Assembly: GCA_037444005.1 (NCBI GenBank)
Contig: JBBING010000039.1
Coordinates: 1-21,146 of the forward strand
DNA: 21,146 bases
Direction of reading: 5' to 3'
DNA from: DATLZC01 sp037444005
Lineage (GTDB): Bacteria > Chloroflexota > Dehalococcoidia > DSTF01 > JACRBR01
Made by a program: the position numbers and the translations under genes. Shown piece after piece: positions 1 to 7,054 of this stretch; the stretch's first letter is position 1; the number at the start of each line of letters is the position of its first letter. Below the pieces are notes generated by a model. It was given only the letters and a program-made list of their open reading frames with translations, was not told the origin of the DNA and made no database searches.

Positions 1-90
1 CGCAATCTCGCCACCAACCTCGCAACCCGCCCACCAACGCGGATCAAGACACGCTGACCGCCGGGCCGGGCGGCCGCGGGACTCGTGGTG

Positions 91-96
91 TATGCT
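91..96 (+). promoter_or_regulatory. TAnnnT -10 box of a likely leaderless transcript
   Basis: The hexamer TATGCT ends seven bases before the ATG at 104, so transcription would begin at or next to the start codon. Neither the ATG at 92 nor the one at 104 has a Shine-Dalgarno sequence. No -35 element can be recognised. The same arrangement is found before two other unit-leading genes in this window, at 7010 and 8299. That it is a promoter is inferred. Confidence 0.4.
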
Positions 97-103
97 AGAA
101 GCG

Positions 104-352
104 ATGCCTCGCAACTGGCGGCCGTATCTGTTCCTCGCCGGGGTCGCGGCCACCGCCACCGCGACCACGTATCTCTACATCCGGCGGCGGCAGGCGCAAC
201 GTCGCGGGCGAGCGCTCGGAGAAGCGCAGCGGGCGCCGGAGGAGGAAGCGCAGGGCACGGAAGCGATCCCGGAGTTTCTGCGCGCGCACGCCCCTGCCGA
301 GCAGGCGCCCGTCGAGGAGCCAGCGGCGCCCGAGCAAACCCAGACGCCGTAG
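104..352 (+). CDS. Small membrane-anchored protein with acidic tail
   Basis: The function is not recognised. The protein has about 82 residues. It starts with a short basic stretch, then one hydrophobic segment (about residues 6-24, ending in the run YLYIRRR, which fits an inside-facing positive flank), then a charged, proline- and glutamate-rich tail with no predicted fold. It is therefore probably a single-pass membrane protein with a disordered tail. The ATG at 104 was preferred over an in-frame ATG at 92, because a TATGCT box at 91-96 would overlap the earlier codon and there is no ribosome binding site for either. The gene is convergent with the flavin reductase gene downstream and stands alone on its strand. 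It may not be a real gene; only the clear hydrophobic segment and the plausible promoter support it. Confidence 0.55.
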   Translation: MPRNWRPYLFLAGVAATATATTYLYIRRRQAQRRGRALGEAQRAPEEEAQGTEAIPEFLRAHAPAEQAPVEEPAAPEQTQTP

Positions 353-446
353 CGGCGTCCCGGGAAGCCGGGCTCGCACGAGCCGCGCGGAAGCAGCCCG
401 AAACCGCAGGCGGCCTTGCCGTGGAAGGAATCGCCGGGCGCGGCGC

Positions 447-923
447 TCAGCCGCCGTACTCCCAGCCCAGGTCGCGCAGCGTCAGCGGATCGCCCTCCCC
501 GAGCGTCCCGCCATCGACCACCTCGCCGATGACCAGCGTGTGGTCGCCCGTCTCCACGAGATTCACCACCTGGCACTCGAACCAGGCGAGCGCCTCGCGC
601 AGGATCGGCGCGCCCGTGGTCGCGGTGAAGAACTCGACGTCGCCGAGCTTGTTGCCGACGCGCTCCTGAGGCTGAACGAACTTCTCGATGAGGTGCAGGC
701 CGTCGCTGCGCACCACGTTCACGCTGAAGACGCGGTCGGCCTTGATGTTGCGGAGGGTGCGGGCGTCGTTCTCGACCGCCAGCGCCACCATCCGCGGGTC
801 GAAGGACACCTGGGTCAACCAGTTGGCGGTCATCCCGTTGACCTCGTCCCCGTTCTTCGACCCGATGACGTACATGCCGTAGGAGATAAGTCCGAGCGCA
901 GGGCTGGCGTCTTCAGCGGACAT
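447..923 (-). CDS. Flavin reductase-like FMN-binding protein
   Basis: The 158-residue protein belongs to the flavin reductase-like (DIM6/NTAB, split-barrel) family, which binds FMN and either supplies reduced flavin to a partner oxygenase or acts as a domain in electron-transfer proteins. Typical features are the start ...SYGMYVIGSK, the segment NGMTANWLTQVSFDP (about residues 29-43), which carries the family signature, and the later DHTLVIGEVVDG. The length is normal for the family. The ATG at 923 has a good ribosome binding site (AAAGGAG, five bases away). A TATAAT box lies about 35 bases upstream, so it can be transcribed separately from the mcd-like gene that ends 73 bases before it. No partner oxygenase is visible nearby, so the physiological substrate cannot be given. 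Confidence 0.85.
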   Translation of the reverse strand: MSAEDASPALGLISYGMYVIGSKNGDEVNGMTANWLTQVSFDPRMVALAVENDARTLRNIKADRVFSVNVVRSDGLHLIEKFVQPQERVGNKLGDVEFFTATTGAPILREALAWFECQVVNLVETGDHTLVIGEVVDGGTLGEGDPLTLRDLGWEYGG

Positions 924-956
924 CGCGGCTCCTTTCTGCGAGACCGGGCTATGGAC

Positions 957-962
957 ATTATA
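957..962 (-). promoter_or_regulatory. Consensus -10 box for the flavin reductase gene
   Basis: The minus strand reads TATAAT, a perfect -10 hexamer in very GC-rich surroundings, in the 73-base gap between the mcd-like gene and the flavin reductase start. The start of transcription would be near 950, leaving a short leader that contains the AAAGGAG ribosome binding site. The -35 region (about 979-984, GCGGTT) is weak, so an activator or another sigma factor may be needed. Confidence 0.5.
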
Positions 963-996
963 GGCGCGGCCCCTCTCGAACCGCGCCCCTCGTGCC

Positions 997-2643
997 CTAC
1001 CCCGCGAGCAGGGACCGGGCAATGACCTTGAGCTCGAGGATGGGCTTGACGCCCTCGAAGATGGGGAGCACCAGCGCGTCCGCCACGTACCGGGCGATGG
1101 GGTCCTCCTCCGAGTACCCCCACCCGCCGTGCAGGAGCTGCGCGTCCTGCGTCACCCACACGGCGACGTCGGAGGCGAAGAGCTTCGCCATCGCGGGCTC
1201 GACCCGCACGTCGCCCTCGTGCACGAGGCGGGCGGCGGCGTACGTGAGCTGGCGGCCCGCCATGATGTGCGCCGCCATCCGGCCGATCTTGTGCCGGGTG
1301 AGCCCGTACTCGCCGATGGGCCGTCCGAACTGGGTGCGCGCCGTCACGTAAGCGCAGGCCTTCTCCAGCGCCGCCTGGGCGACTCCGGTGGCCCGCCCGC
1401 CCGTCTGAAGCCGGCCCACGGCGAACCCGCTCATCTGCAGGAAGAATCCCCGGTTCAGGCCGGCCTCGCCGCCCACGAGATTCTCCGCGGGCACGAAGTA
1501 GCGGTCGAACGCCAGCGTGAACGAATGCATCCCCCGGTAGCCCGGCGTCGGGTTCGCCGTGCCGACGATCTGCCCTCCGCCCGGCTGGGTTTGAACGAAG
1601 TGATGGCCCGGATGCGGATCCTTCTCGACGATGAACAGCGACAGCCCGCGGGCCCCGCTCGCCGGGTCGGGATCGGTCCGCGCGAGCAGCGCCAGGATGT
1701 TGGCCCGGCCCGCGAAGGTCGACCACGCCTTCGGGCCGTCGATGAACCAACCCTTCCGGCCGTCGAGCTCGCCGGGCGTCGCCCGGCACTGCAGCGACGC
1801 CACGTCGGAGCCGACGTCGGGCTCCGTGACCGCGACGCCCACCATCAGCTCGCCAGAGGCGATGCGCGGAAGCCACGTCCGCTTCTGCTCTTCGGTCCCG
1901 CCCTGGAGAAGCGCCCGGGTCAGGATCTCGGACCGGGTGATGAGCGAGCCGCCGACCAGCGAGGCGGCGCACAGCTCCTCCGAGAGGATGGTCATCGCCG
2001 TCGCGCTCATCCCCGTGCCCCCGTACTCCTCCGGAATGGAGATGCCGAAGAATCCCACCTCCGCCATCTTCCGGATGAGCGACTCCGGGACGTCGAGGTC
2101 CTGCCGGTGCATCTCCTGTGCGATGGGCGCGATCTCGGCGCGCGCGAACGCGCGGGCCGACTCGCGCACCATCGCCGCCGCCGGGTCCTCGAGGTAGCAC
2201 TGGTTCACGCCCCGCGCCTCGATGACCCGCCTGCCGATGTCCTCGATGAAGGCGTCGTCGAGGCCAGAGAGCAGGGCTTGTCGGATTTCCGGCTCGTCGA
2301 GAGCCGCCAGCAGGCGCTCGCCGCCGAATTCCTCGGGATGCGCCCGCACGCGGTTCGCGATGCCGTGCAGGGCTTCCGCCGCGAACGCGTGCGCGAGGTC
2401 GGCCTCGATGGCCGCGTCGGGCGCCGACGGCGGCACGCGCGACGCGTACCCGGCGAGCTCGTGGGCGGCCCGCGCCTCGGTCGCCACCAGCGCCAGCCGC
2501 TCGGCGTGCGGCTGCCGCGCGTCGATAGCGCGTCCTCCCTCCAGCAGCGCTTTCCCGCGCTCGATGGCGGCGTCGGCGATGCGCATCGCTTCCGCCGCGA
2601 GCCGCTGCGCCGCCTCGACGCGCTCCGTCGCCGGCGCCGTCAC
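997..2643 (-). CDS. mcd: Methylsuccinyl-CoA dehydrogenase-like acyl-CoA dehydrogenase
   Basis: This 548-residue flavoprotein consists of an alanine-rich helical N-terminal extension (about residues 1-140) and a complete acyl-CoA dehydrogenase (about 150-548). Visible family motifs are GFFGISIPEEYGGTG, the FAD/substrate-contacting AVTEPDVGSD, the C-terminal domain ARTQFGRPIGEYGLTRHKI, and HGGWGYSEEDPIARY followed by IFEG, whose Glu530 is the probable catalytic base. From family knowledge, an N-terminal extension on a roughly 550-residue enzyme is typical of (2S)-methylsuccinyl-CoA dehydrogenase, which makes mesaconyl-C1-CoA in the ethylmalonyl-CoA pathway and passes electrons to ETF. The assignment is strengthened by the Mch-like gene immediately upstream. 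The GTG start was chosen because it overlaps the Mch stop codon (GTGA), which implies translational coupling. It could also be another acyl-CoA dehydrogenase, but the pairing argues for Mcd. Confidence 0.8.
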   Translation of the reverse strand: MTAPATERVEAAQRLAAEAMRIADAAIERGKALLEGGRAIDARQPHAERLALVATEARAAHELAGYASRVPPSAPDAAIEADLAHAFAAEALHGIANRVRAHPEEFGGERLLAALDEPEIRQALLSGLDDAFIEDIGRRVIEARGVNQCYLEDPAAAMVRESARAFARAEIAPIAQEMHRQDLDVPESLIRKMAEVGFFGISIPEEYGGTGMSATAMTILSEELCAASLVGGSLITRSEILTRALLQGGTEEQKRTWLPRIASGELMVGVAVTEPDVGSDVASLQCRATPGELDGRKGWFIDGPKAWSTFAGRANILALLARTDPDPASGARGLSLFIVEKDPHPGHHFVQTQPGGGQIVGTANPTPGYRGMHSFTLAFDRYFVPAENLVGGEAGLNRGFFLQMSGFAVGRLQTGGRATGVAQAALEKACAYVTARTQFGRPIGEYGLTRHKIGRMAAHIMAGRQLTYAAARLVHEGDVRVEPAMAKLFASDVAVWVTQDAQLLHGGWGYSEEDPIARYVADALVLPIFEGVKPILELKVIARSLLAG

Positions 2644-3833
2644 GCGGCCCGCCTCCTCGGCATCAGCACCACGTAGTCGAGGTCGAGGACCACGTTGGGA
2701 TGGTACACGTCGCGCCCCCGTTCGTCCTTCACCTTCAGGGGGACCTCTTCTCGATTCGGGTCCTGGTTCTTCACCGCCACCAGACGCAAGCGCAGCGCGC
2801 CGCAGTCCGGCCTCCCCAGGTCGATCCGATCGAGCACCTCGGTCCACGCGAACAGGGTGTCGCCAGCTACCGTGGGGTTGCTGTGAGTCCCGCCGTTCCA
2901 CGCCAGGATCGCGAGGGCGTTCTCCAGGCCGTCGTAGGACAGCGCGCGCGCCACCGAAATGATGTGCCCGCCGTAGATGATCCGTCGGCCGAAGCGCGAC
3001 TGGCTCATCTCGAGCGCGTTGAAGTGCGCGCGCGCGGTGTTCTGATAGAGGCGCGTGATGATCTGCTGCTCGGCCTCCTCCAGCGTCATCCCCTGCGGAT
3101 GGACGATGCGCTGCCCCGGGGCGTAGTCCTCCCAGAACCAGCGCCCGCCCGTCGCAGCGGCGTCGAAGCGGGAGAAATCGAACGCCTCGGGCACCACCAG
3201 GTCCGCCGGGGGGACCTCCTTCGGCAGCTCGGGCGTCTCGTCGGGGTCATTCGTGAGGCCTGGCGTCCGCTTGCGCACGAGGATCCAGCGGTAGAACTCG
3301 AGCACCGTCTCGTTCCGCTGATTCTTCCCCACCGTGTGCACCCAGACGACGCCGCTATCGCCGGTGGACGACTCCCGCCGGCCGATGACCTCGGACGTCG
3401 CGGTGAGCGTGTCGCCCGGGTAGACCGTCCGCAGGAAGCGGACCGCGGCGTACCCCAGGTTCGCGATGGCGTTGAGGGAGACGTCCGGCACCGATTTACC
3501 GAAGACGATGTGGAACGTCAGCAGATCGTTCACCGTCTCGCGCCGGAACCCGAGGGAACGCGCGAACTCGGCCGAGCAGTGGAGCGGATTCCGGTCCCCG
3601 GTGAGGGCGATGTACAGCGACTGGTCGCCCTCGGTCACGGTGCGGGGGACGGCGTGACGGAGCGTCTGACCGACGCGGAAGTCTTCGAAGAAGTTGCCCG
3701 GACTCGCGATGGGAACAGCGGCGGTGGTAATCGGCAGGCCCTCCTCGTGTCGTGCGGTGGCGTGGCGAATCGCCGGCGCGGCCCGCGGCGCGGCGGGCAC
3801 GTGAATCTTAGGCCGTGCCGATTCCTCGCTCAA
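2640..3833 (-). CDS. mch: Mesaconyl-CoA hydratase (double MaoC hotdog)
   Basis: The protein carries two MaoC/hotdog repeats, at about residues 48-195 (opening FFEDFRVGQ) and 225-390 (opening FWEDYAPGQ). The stretch from PRTVTEGD through FHIVFGKSVPDVSLNAIANLGY to VYPGDTLTATSEVIG matches what I remember of mesaconyl-CoA hydratase. That enzyme interconverts mesaconyl-C1-CoA and beta-methylmalyl-CoA in the ethylmalonyl-CoA pathway and in the Chloroflexus 3-hydroxypropionate bicycle. The start is uncertain. The TTG at 3833 follows the heme synthase stop by 13 bases but lacks a ribosome binding site and adds about 35 low-complexity residues. A GTG lies at 3800. A strong AGGAGG precedes an ATT codon at 3731 that would give the usual N-terminus. 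The gene sits between ctaA-ctaB and the mcd-like gene, with a GTGA overlap to the latter. Confidence 0.85.
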   Translation of the reverse strand: MSEESARPKIHVPAAPRAAPAIRHATARHEEGLPITTAAVPIASPGNFFEDFRVGQTLRHAVPRTVTEGDQSLYIALTGDRNPLHCSAEFARSLGFRRETVNDLLTFHIVFGKSVPDVSLNAIANLGYAAVRFLRTVYPGDTLTATSEVIGRRESSTGDSGVVWVHTVGKNQRNETVLEFYRWILVRKRTPGLTNDPDETPELPKEVPPADLVVPEAFDFSRFDAAATGGRWFWEDYAPGQRIVHPQGMTLEEAEQQIITRLYQNTARAHFNALEMSQSRFGRRIIYGGHIISVARALSYDGLENALAILAWNGGTHSNPTVAGDTLFAWTEVLDRIDLGRPDCGALRLRLVAVKNQDPNREEVPLKVKDERGRDVYHPNVVLDLDYVVLMPRRRAA

Positions 3834-3846
3834 GGCGAGCCGGAAC

Positions 3847-5670
3847 CTACAGGGCGTAGGCGGCGACGAGCTGGTCCACGACCATCGCCGCGAAGAGCAG
3901 GCCCAGGTACGTGATGCTGAACCGGAAGAGGCCCATGGCGGCCCGGTCGGAGGGATCGCGCCACACCCGCACCGCCTCGAGCAGGAACGCCGCCCCCAGC
4001 GCGAGCGCCGCCGCGAGGTAGATGGGGCCCATGCCCGCCACCGGGTACAGCGCCAGCGTCAGGGCGACGGTGAGCGCGGTGTACAGGAGGATCTGCCGGC
4101 GCGTCTCCTCGCCTCCGCGCACCACGGGCAGCATGGGCACGCCCGCCGCCCGGTAGTCGTTGGCGTACTTGAGCGCGAGGGCCCAGAAATGCGGCGGCGT
4201 CCACAGGAAGATGACGCCGAAGAGGACGATCGCGGGGAGACCGAGCTCCCCGTGCACGGCCGCCCACGCCACGAGCGGCGGCGCCGCGCCCGCGGCTCCG
4301 CCGATGACGATGTTCTGCGCCGTCGAACGCTTCAACCACATGGTGTAGACGAGGACGTAGAACAGAATGGCGCCCACCGCCAGGAGCGCGCTCACCAGAT
4401 TCACCACGATGGCCAGGAAGGCGAACGCCACAATCCCCAGGGCCACGCCGAACGCGAGCGCCTGCTCCGGCTCGACGGCGCCCGATGGCAGCGGCCGCCC
4501 GCGAGTGCGCGCCATGATGCGGTCGATATCGCGGTCGAGGTAGCAGTTGATGGCGTTGGCGCTGCCCGCGGCCATCGCGCCTCCGACGACCGTGGCCAGC
4601 ACCAGCCACAGCGGCGGCCAACCCCGGAACGCGATGACCATCGTCGGCACCGTCGTGATGAGCAGCAGCTCGATGATGCGCGGCTTCGTCAGGAGGAAGT
4701 ACGCCGTGACTGTATCGCGGATGGTGCGGCGGCCGGGCGGCGTCTCCGACTCCGTCAGCGCGTCGCGGCGCGCCTGATAGACGCTCGCGAGCACGAGAAA
4801 CACCATCAGGCACCAGATGAGCGAGCCAGCCGCGACGTGCAGCACGACGTACGGGTCCGACAGCTTCGTCCAGACCTGCCCAGCGCCGATCATCACCTGC
4901 CCCAGGTACAGGGCGAAGGCGGCCGCCGCGGTGCCCACGATGACGCGCTGATGGCGCTGCCACCGCCACGCCTGGAACGCCACCGTCGCCAGCACGACGC
5001 CCACCACCGCCGCGACGAGCCGGTGGGTGAAGTGCACATCGGTGAGCGGGCCGCGGTCGGGGATGAGCTGGCCGTTCATCAGGGGCCAGTCGGTGAACAC
5101 GAGCCCGGCGTTCCGCCCGGTGACGTACGCCCCCGTCATGAGCACCACGAAGACAGCCACCGCGCCCAGGGCCGCGAACACCGCGAAGCCGTAGTCGGGG
5201 ATCGCCTGCCGGTCGGAGGGGCCCGCCCGCACGGGCGCCGGCCGCGCGCTCTCCCTCGCGCTCACGAAGATGTAGATGAGCACCGCGAGGATGGCGAGGG
5301 CCATGGCGAGGTGCGCCATGACCACCGAGGAGGGCAGCTCGCGCTCCACGGCTTCGCGGCCCAGGAGCGCCTGCGCGCCCACCAGCGCAACGTTCGCGAG
5401 CGCCGGCCACAGCACCGTCCGGACCCGCCGGTACGCCATCACCGCGCCCACGGCCATCGCGATCACGAGGACGCCGACGATGCTGGCGACCAGGCGGTGG
5501 GTCCACTCGATCCAGGCGTGATGGTCAGCGGGGGGGATCCACTGGCCGTGACAGTGCGGCCAGTCGGGACAGCCGAGCCCCGAATCGGTCGCCCTCACGA
5601 TCGCGCCCATCACCAGCAGCAGGAAGGTCCCGAGCAGGGTGACGAGCGTGAGGCGCTGGTACCAGGTCAC
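3847..5670 (-). CDS. Heme A synthase-heme O synthase fusion (CtaA-CtaB)
   Basis: This 607-residue membrane protein joins two enzymes of heme A formation. Residues 1-300 are a COX15/CtaA heme A synthase. It has the cysteine pair C34-x5-C40 in CPDWPHC and four heme-ligand-type histidines, at 58 (WTHR), 120, 216 (THR) and 278, spread over eight hydrophobic segments. Residues about 318-605 are a UbiA-type protoheme IX farnesyltransferase (CtaB) with TKPRI, the NxxxDxxxD prenyl-diphosphate motif (N375, D379, D383), GRPLPSG and the TPPHFWALA signature. The product would convert heme B to heme O and then heme A for an aa3-type oxidase, which implies aerobic respiration. Fusions of this kind are known from Chloroflexota and Thermus. 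The GTG start has a GAGAGGG ribosome binding site, and a promoter lies about 130 bases upstream. The mch and mcd-like genes follow on the same strand. Confidence 0.93.
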   Translation of the reverse strand: MTWYQRLTLVTLLGTFLLLVMGAIVRATDSGLGCPDWPHCHGQWIPPADHHAWIEWTHRLVASIVGVLVIAMAVGAVMAYRRVRTVLWPALANVALVGAQALLGREAVERELPSSVVMAHLAMALAILAVLIYIFVSARESARPAPVRAGPSDRQAIPDYGFAVFAALGAVAVFVVLMTGAYVTGRNAGLVFTDWPLMNGQLIPDRGPLTDVHFTHRLVAAVVGVVLATVAFQAWRWQRHQRVIVGTAAAAFALYLGQVMIGAGQVWTKLSDPYVVLHVAAGSLIWCLMVFLVLASVYQARRDALTESETPPGRRTIRDTVTAYFLLTKPRIIELLLITTVPTMVIAFRGWPPLWLVLATVVGGAMAAGSANAINCYLDRDIDRIMARTRGRPLPSGAVEPEQALAFGVALGIVAFAFLAIVVNLVSALLAVGAILFYVLVYTMWLKRSTAQNIVIGGAAGAAPPLVAWAAVHGELGLPAIVLFGVIFLWTPPHFWALALKYANDYRAAGVPMLPVVRGGEETRRQILLYTALTVALTLALYPVAGMGPIYLAAALALGAAFLLEAVRVWRDPSDRAAMGLFRFSITYLGLLFAAMVVDQLVAAYAL

Positions 5671-5796
5671 GGCGGCCCTCTCTCCGGCGTCGCGCCGGCG
5701 GAGGCGGCCCGGTCGGTCGCTGCGGGGTCAGATGTCGCGCGAACGCGCCCGGACGGAATTCGAACTACGTGAAGGGAAGCACAAGCTACCCGTCAC

Positions 5797-5826
5797 TGTC
5801 TAGCATCGGGCGCGCCGCGATGTCAA
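5797..5826 (-). promoter_or_regulatory. Sigma-70-type promoter of the ctaA-ctaB operon
   Basis: The minus strand reads TTGACA (5826-5821), an 18-base spacer, then TAGACA (5802-5797), with TGC directly before the -10 giving an extended -10. The -35 is a perfect consensus match. The start of transcription would fall near 5790, leaving a leader of about 120 bases before the GTG at 5670. The promoter would serve the heme synthase fusion and the genes behind it. Confidence 0.6.
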
Positions 5827-5851
5827 GGATGCATTTGCCCTACGGAGTGCT

Positions 5852-6091
5852 TCAGGCGGCCCTGTCGATTTCGTCGTCCGGCGCCCGGCTCATCCGCTCG
5901 AGTCCGGTGAGGGTGCGCACTTCGTCCAGAAAGACGGGACCGCCGCAGCGCTCGCACCGGATGCGCTGGCCCGGCACCGGGAGCTCGCCCCGAAAGCCCG
6001 GCCGCGGCCGGAACCGTCGCCGCCCGTTCTCTTGCTCCAACTGCCCGCTCACGTGGCCGCAGTGGTAGCATTTCACGTCGCCCACGATCAT
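5852..6091 (-). CDS. Small zinc ribbon protein
   Basis: The function is unknown. The 79-residue protein has two CxxC knuckles (CYHC near the start and CERC in the middle) separated by about 38 residues rich in arginine and glycine. This is a complete four-cysteine zinc ribbon, followed by an acidic C-terminal tail. The ATG at 6091 was chosen for its very good ribosome binding site (GGGGAGG, six bases away). A GTG at 6145 is also open and would add 18 residues with another CxxC (YCRPC); it has only a weak ribosome binding site, but the extra cysteine pair makes it worth keeping in mind. The gene follows greA on the same strand but is separated from it by a terminator. The many basic residues would suit nucleic acid binding, which is a guess. 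Confidence 0.65.
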   Translation of the reverse strand: MIVGDVKCYHCGHVSGQLEQENGRRRFRPRPGFRGELPVPGQRIRCERCGGPVFLDEVRTLTGLERMSRAPDDEIDRAA

Positions 6092-6181
6092 TGCCGTCCT
6101 CCCCGAGGCGCTGGCCTCGTTCACCACACAGGGTCGGCAGTACACCGCGCCTCATGAGAGGACTCGGGGGACGTCCGGGCC

Positions 6182-6200
6182 AAAATCGGGGTTTCCCCGA
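6182..6200 (-). terminator. Intrinsic terminator after the GreA-family gene
   Basis: Starting six bases past the GreA stop codon, the minus strand forms a six-base-pair stem TCGGGG/CCCCGA with an AAA loop, directly followed by TTTT. This is the standard layout of a rho-independent terminator. The stem is short, and an overlapping alternative hairpin (CCCC-TTC-GGGG) could compete, so efficiency is uncertain. Confidence 0.6.
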
Positions 6201-6206
6201 AGGGGC

Positions 6207-7010
6207 TCAGGATGGCGTCTCGATCCGCTCAATGCGGAAGCGCTGGACGCCCGAAGGGGCCTCGACCTCGATCTCCTCGCCCTCGCGCCGGTGCAGAAGC
6301 GCTTTGCCCACGGGCGACTCCGTCGAGATCTTGCCCGCCCGCGGGTCGACCTCGCTCGGGCTCACGAGGGTGTAGCGCAGCTCCCGCTGCGACTGCAGGT
6401 TGTGCAGCACCACCGTCGAGCCGATGCGGACCGACTGGCCATCGTGGTCTTGCGCCGTGACGATGACGGCGCGCTTCAGCGTGGCCTCGATCTCGCGGAT
6501 TCGCCGTTCGAGGTGACCCTGGGCGTCGCGGGCGGCGTCGAGGGGCGCGTTCTCGCGGAAGTCCTTGTCGGCCATCGCCCGCTTGAGCTCGGCCGCGATG
6601 TGGACGCGCTTCTCCTTCAGCTCTTCGAGCTGCCGCACAAGCGCGGCGTGACCTTCCGGCGTCAGGTGGACCTCGTCGACCACCTGGGCCGCCTTCGGCG
6701 CAAGCGACGCCCGCTTCACGCCGGTCCTGCGCACCGGCACGTGACGCGCCAGATTCTCGGCGGCCCATTGCCGCTTGTGCAGAAACGCGAGGAACCGCCG
6801 GACGGCGTCCACCCGCTCGGCCGCGTCGCGCACGTTGTCGGCGATGCTCTCGGCGTAAGACGCCACCTCCTGCCCGCGGAGGCTGGCCACGTCCCGGTCG
6901 GGCCCGAGCCAGCGCTCGAGCCGGAGCAACTCCGACTGACAGCGCTGGCGGTCTTCGGGTTTGAGGCTCGCCAGATACTGCTTGACGGCTTCCGAAAGCG
7001 GGACGCTCAT
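6207..7010 (-). CDS. GreA/GreB-family elongation factor with extra N-terminal helical domain
   Basis: The C-terminal part (about residues 114-267 of 267) is a GreA-type transcript cleavage factor. It starts with LTPEGHAALVRQLEELKEKR, has the long coiled coil that enters the RNA polymerase secondary channel, and keeps the acidic tip residues D150 and E153 in the context DFRENA (DLSEN in classical GreA). The globular C-domain with IGSTVVLHN and STESPVGKALL follows. Residues 1-95 are additional. They are all-helical, and LERWLGPDRDVASLRGQEV with RVDAVRRFLAFLHKR resembles the SAM-like core-binding domain of tyrosine recombinases, though no recombinase catalytic domain is present. Classical GreA is about 158 residues long. 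The ATG lacks a clear ribosome binding site, but a TAGAAT box ends six bases before it, suggesting a leaderless message. The role of the extra domain is unknown; it may contact DNA. Confidence 0.88.
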   Translation of the reverse strand: MSVPLSEAVKQYLASLKPEDRQRCQSELLRLERWLGPDRDVASLRGQEVASYAESIADNVRDAAERVDAVRRFLAFLHKRQWAAENLARHVPVRRTGVKRASLAPKAAQVVDEVHLTPEGHAALVRQLEELKEKRVHIAAELKRAMADKDFRENAPLDAARDAQGHLERRIREIEATLKRAVIVTAQDHDGQSVRIGSTVVLHNLQSQRELRYTLVSPSEVDPRAGKISTESPVGKALLHRREGEEIEVEAPSGVQRFRIERIETPS

Positions 7011-7016
7011 ACCCCG

Positions 7017-7022
7017 ATTCTA
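7017..7022 (-). promoter_or_regulatory. TAnnnT -10 box before the GreA-family gene
   Basis: The minus strand reads TAGAAT, then six bases, then the ATG at 7010. Transcription would begin at about the A of the start codon. This fits the missing ribosome binding site. The -35 is poor; TTGCGC at an 18-base spacing is the best candidate. Confidence 0.5.
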
Positions 7023-7054
7023 CGGGCGTCGCCGCGCCCGGCGCAAAGCCGCCG

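Noticed and set aside
1..57. A possible 3' end of a plus-strand gene (RNLATNLATRPPTRIKTR then TGA)
   Set aside because: Only 18 codons are present, with no recognisable motif, and the other frames are also open for part of this stretch; too little to call.
371..384. GGCTC/GAGCC hairpin between the convergent ends at 352 and 447
   Set aside because: Only five base pairs, no T-run, and such short inverted repeats are frequent at this GC content.
85..669. Plus-strand reading frame of 194 codons overlapping the small membrane protein and the flavin reductase
   Set aside because: Arginine-, serine- and alanine-rich translation typical of an antisense frame in GC-rich DNA, with no motif; it runs across two supported genes.
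3830..5506. 558-codon frame inside the heme synthase fusion on the same strand
   Set aside because: Composition of R, G, A and P only, with no hydrophobic segments; the other frame encodes an unmistakable CtaA-CtaB fusion.
6207..7010. A tyrosine recombinase or integrase, because of the SAM-like N-terminal stretch
   Set aside because: No catalytic R-H-R-Y domain follows; the rest is GreA. No attachment site or tRNA lies nearby.
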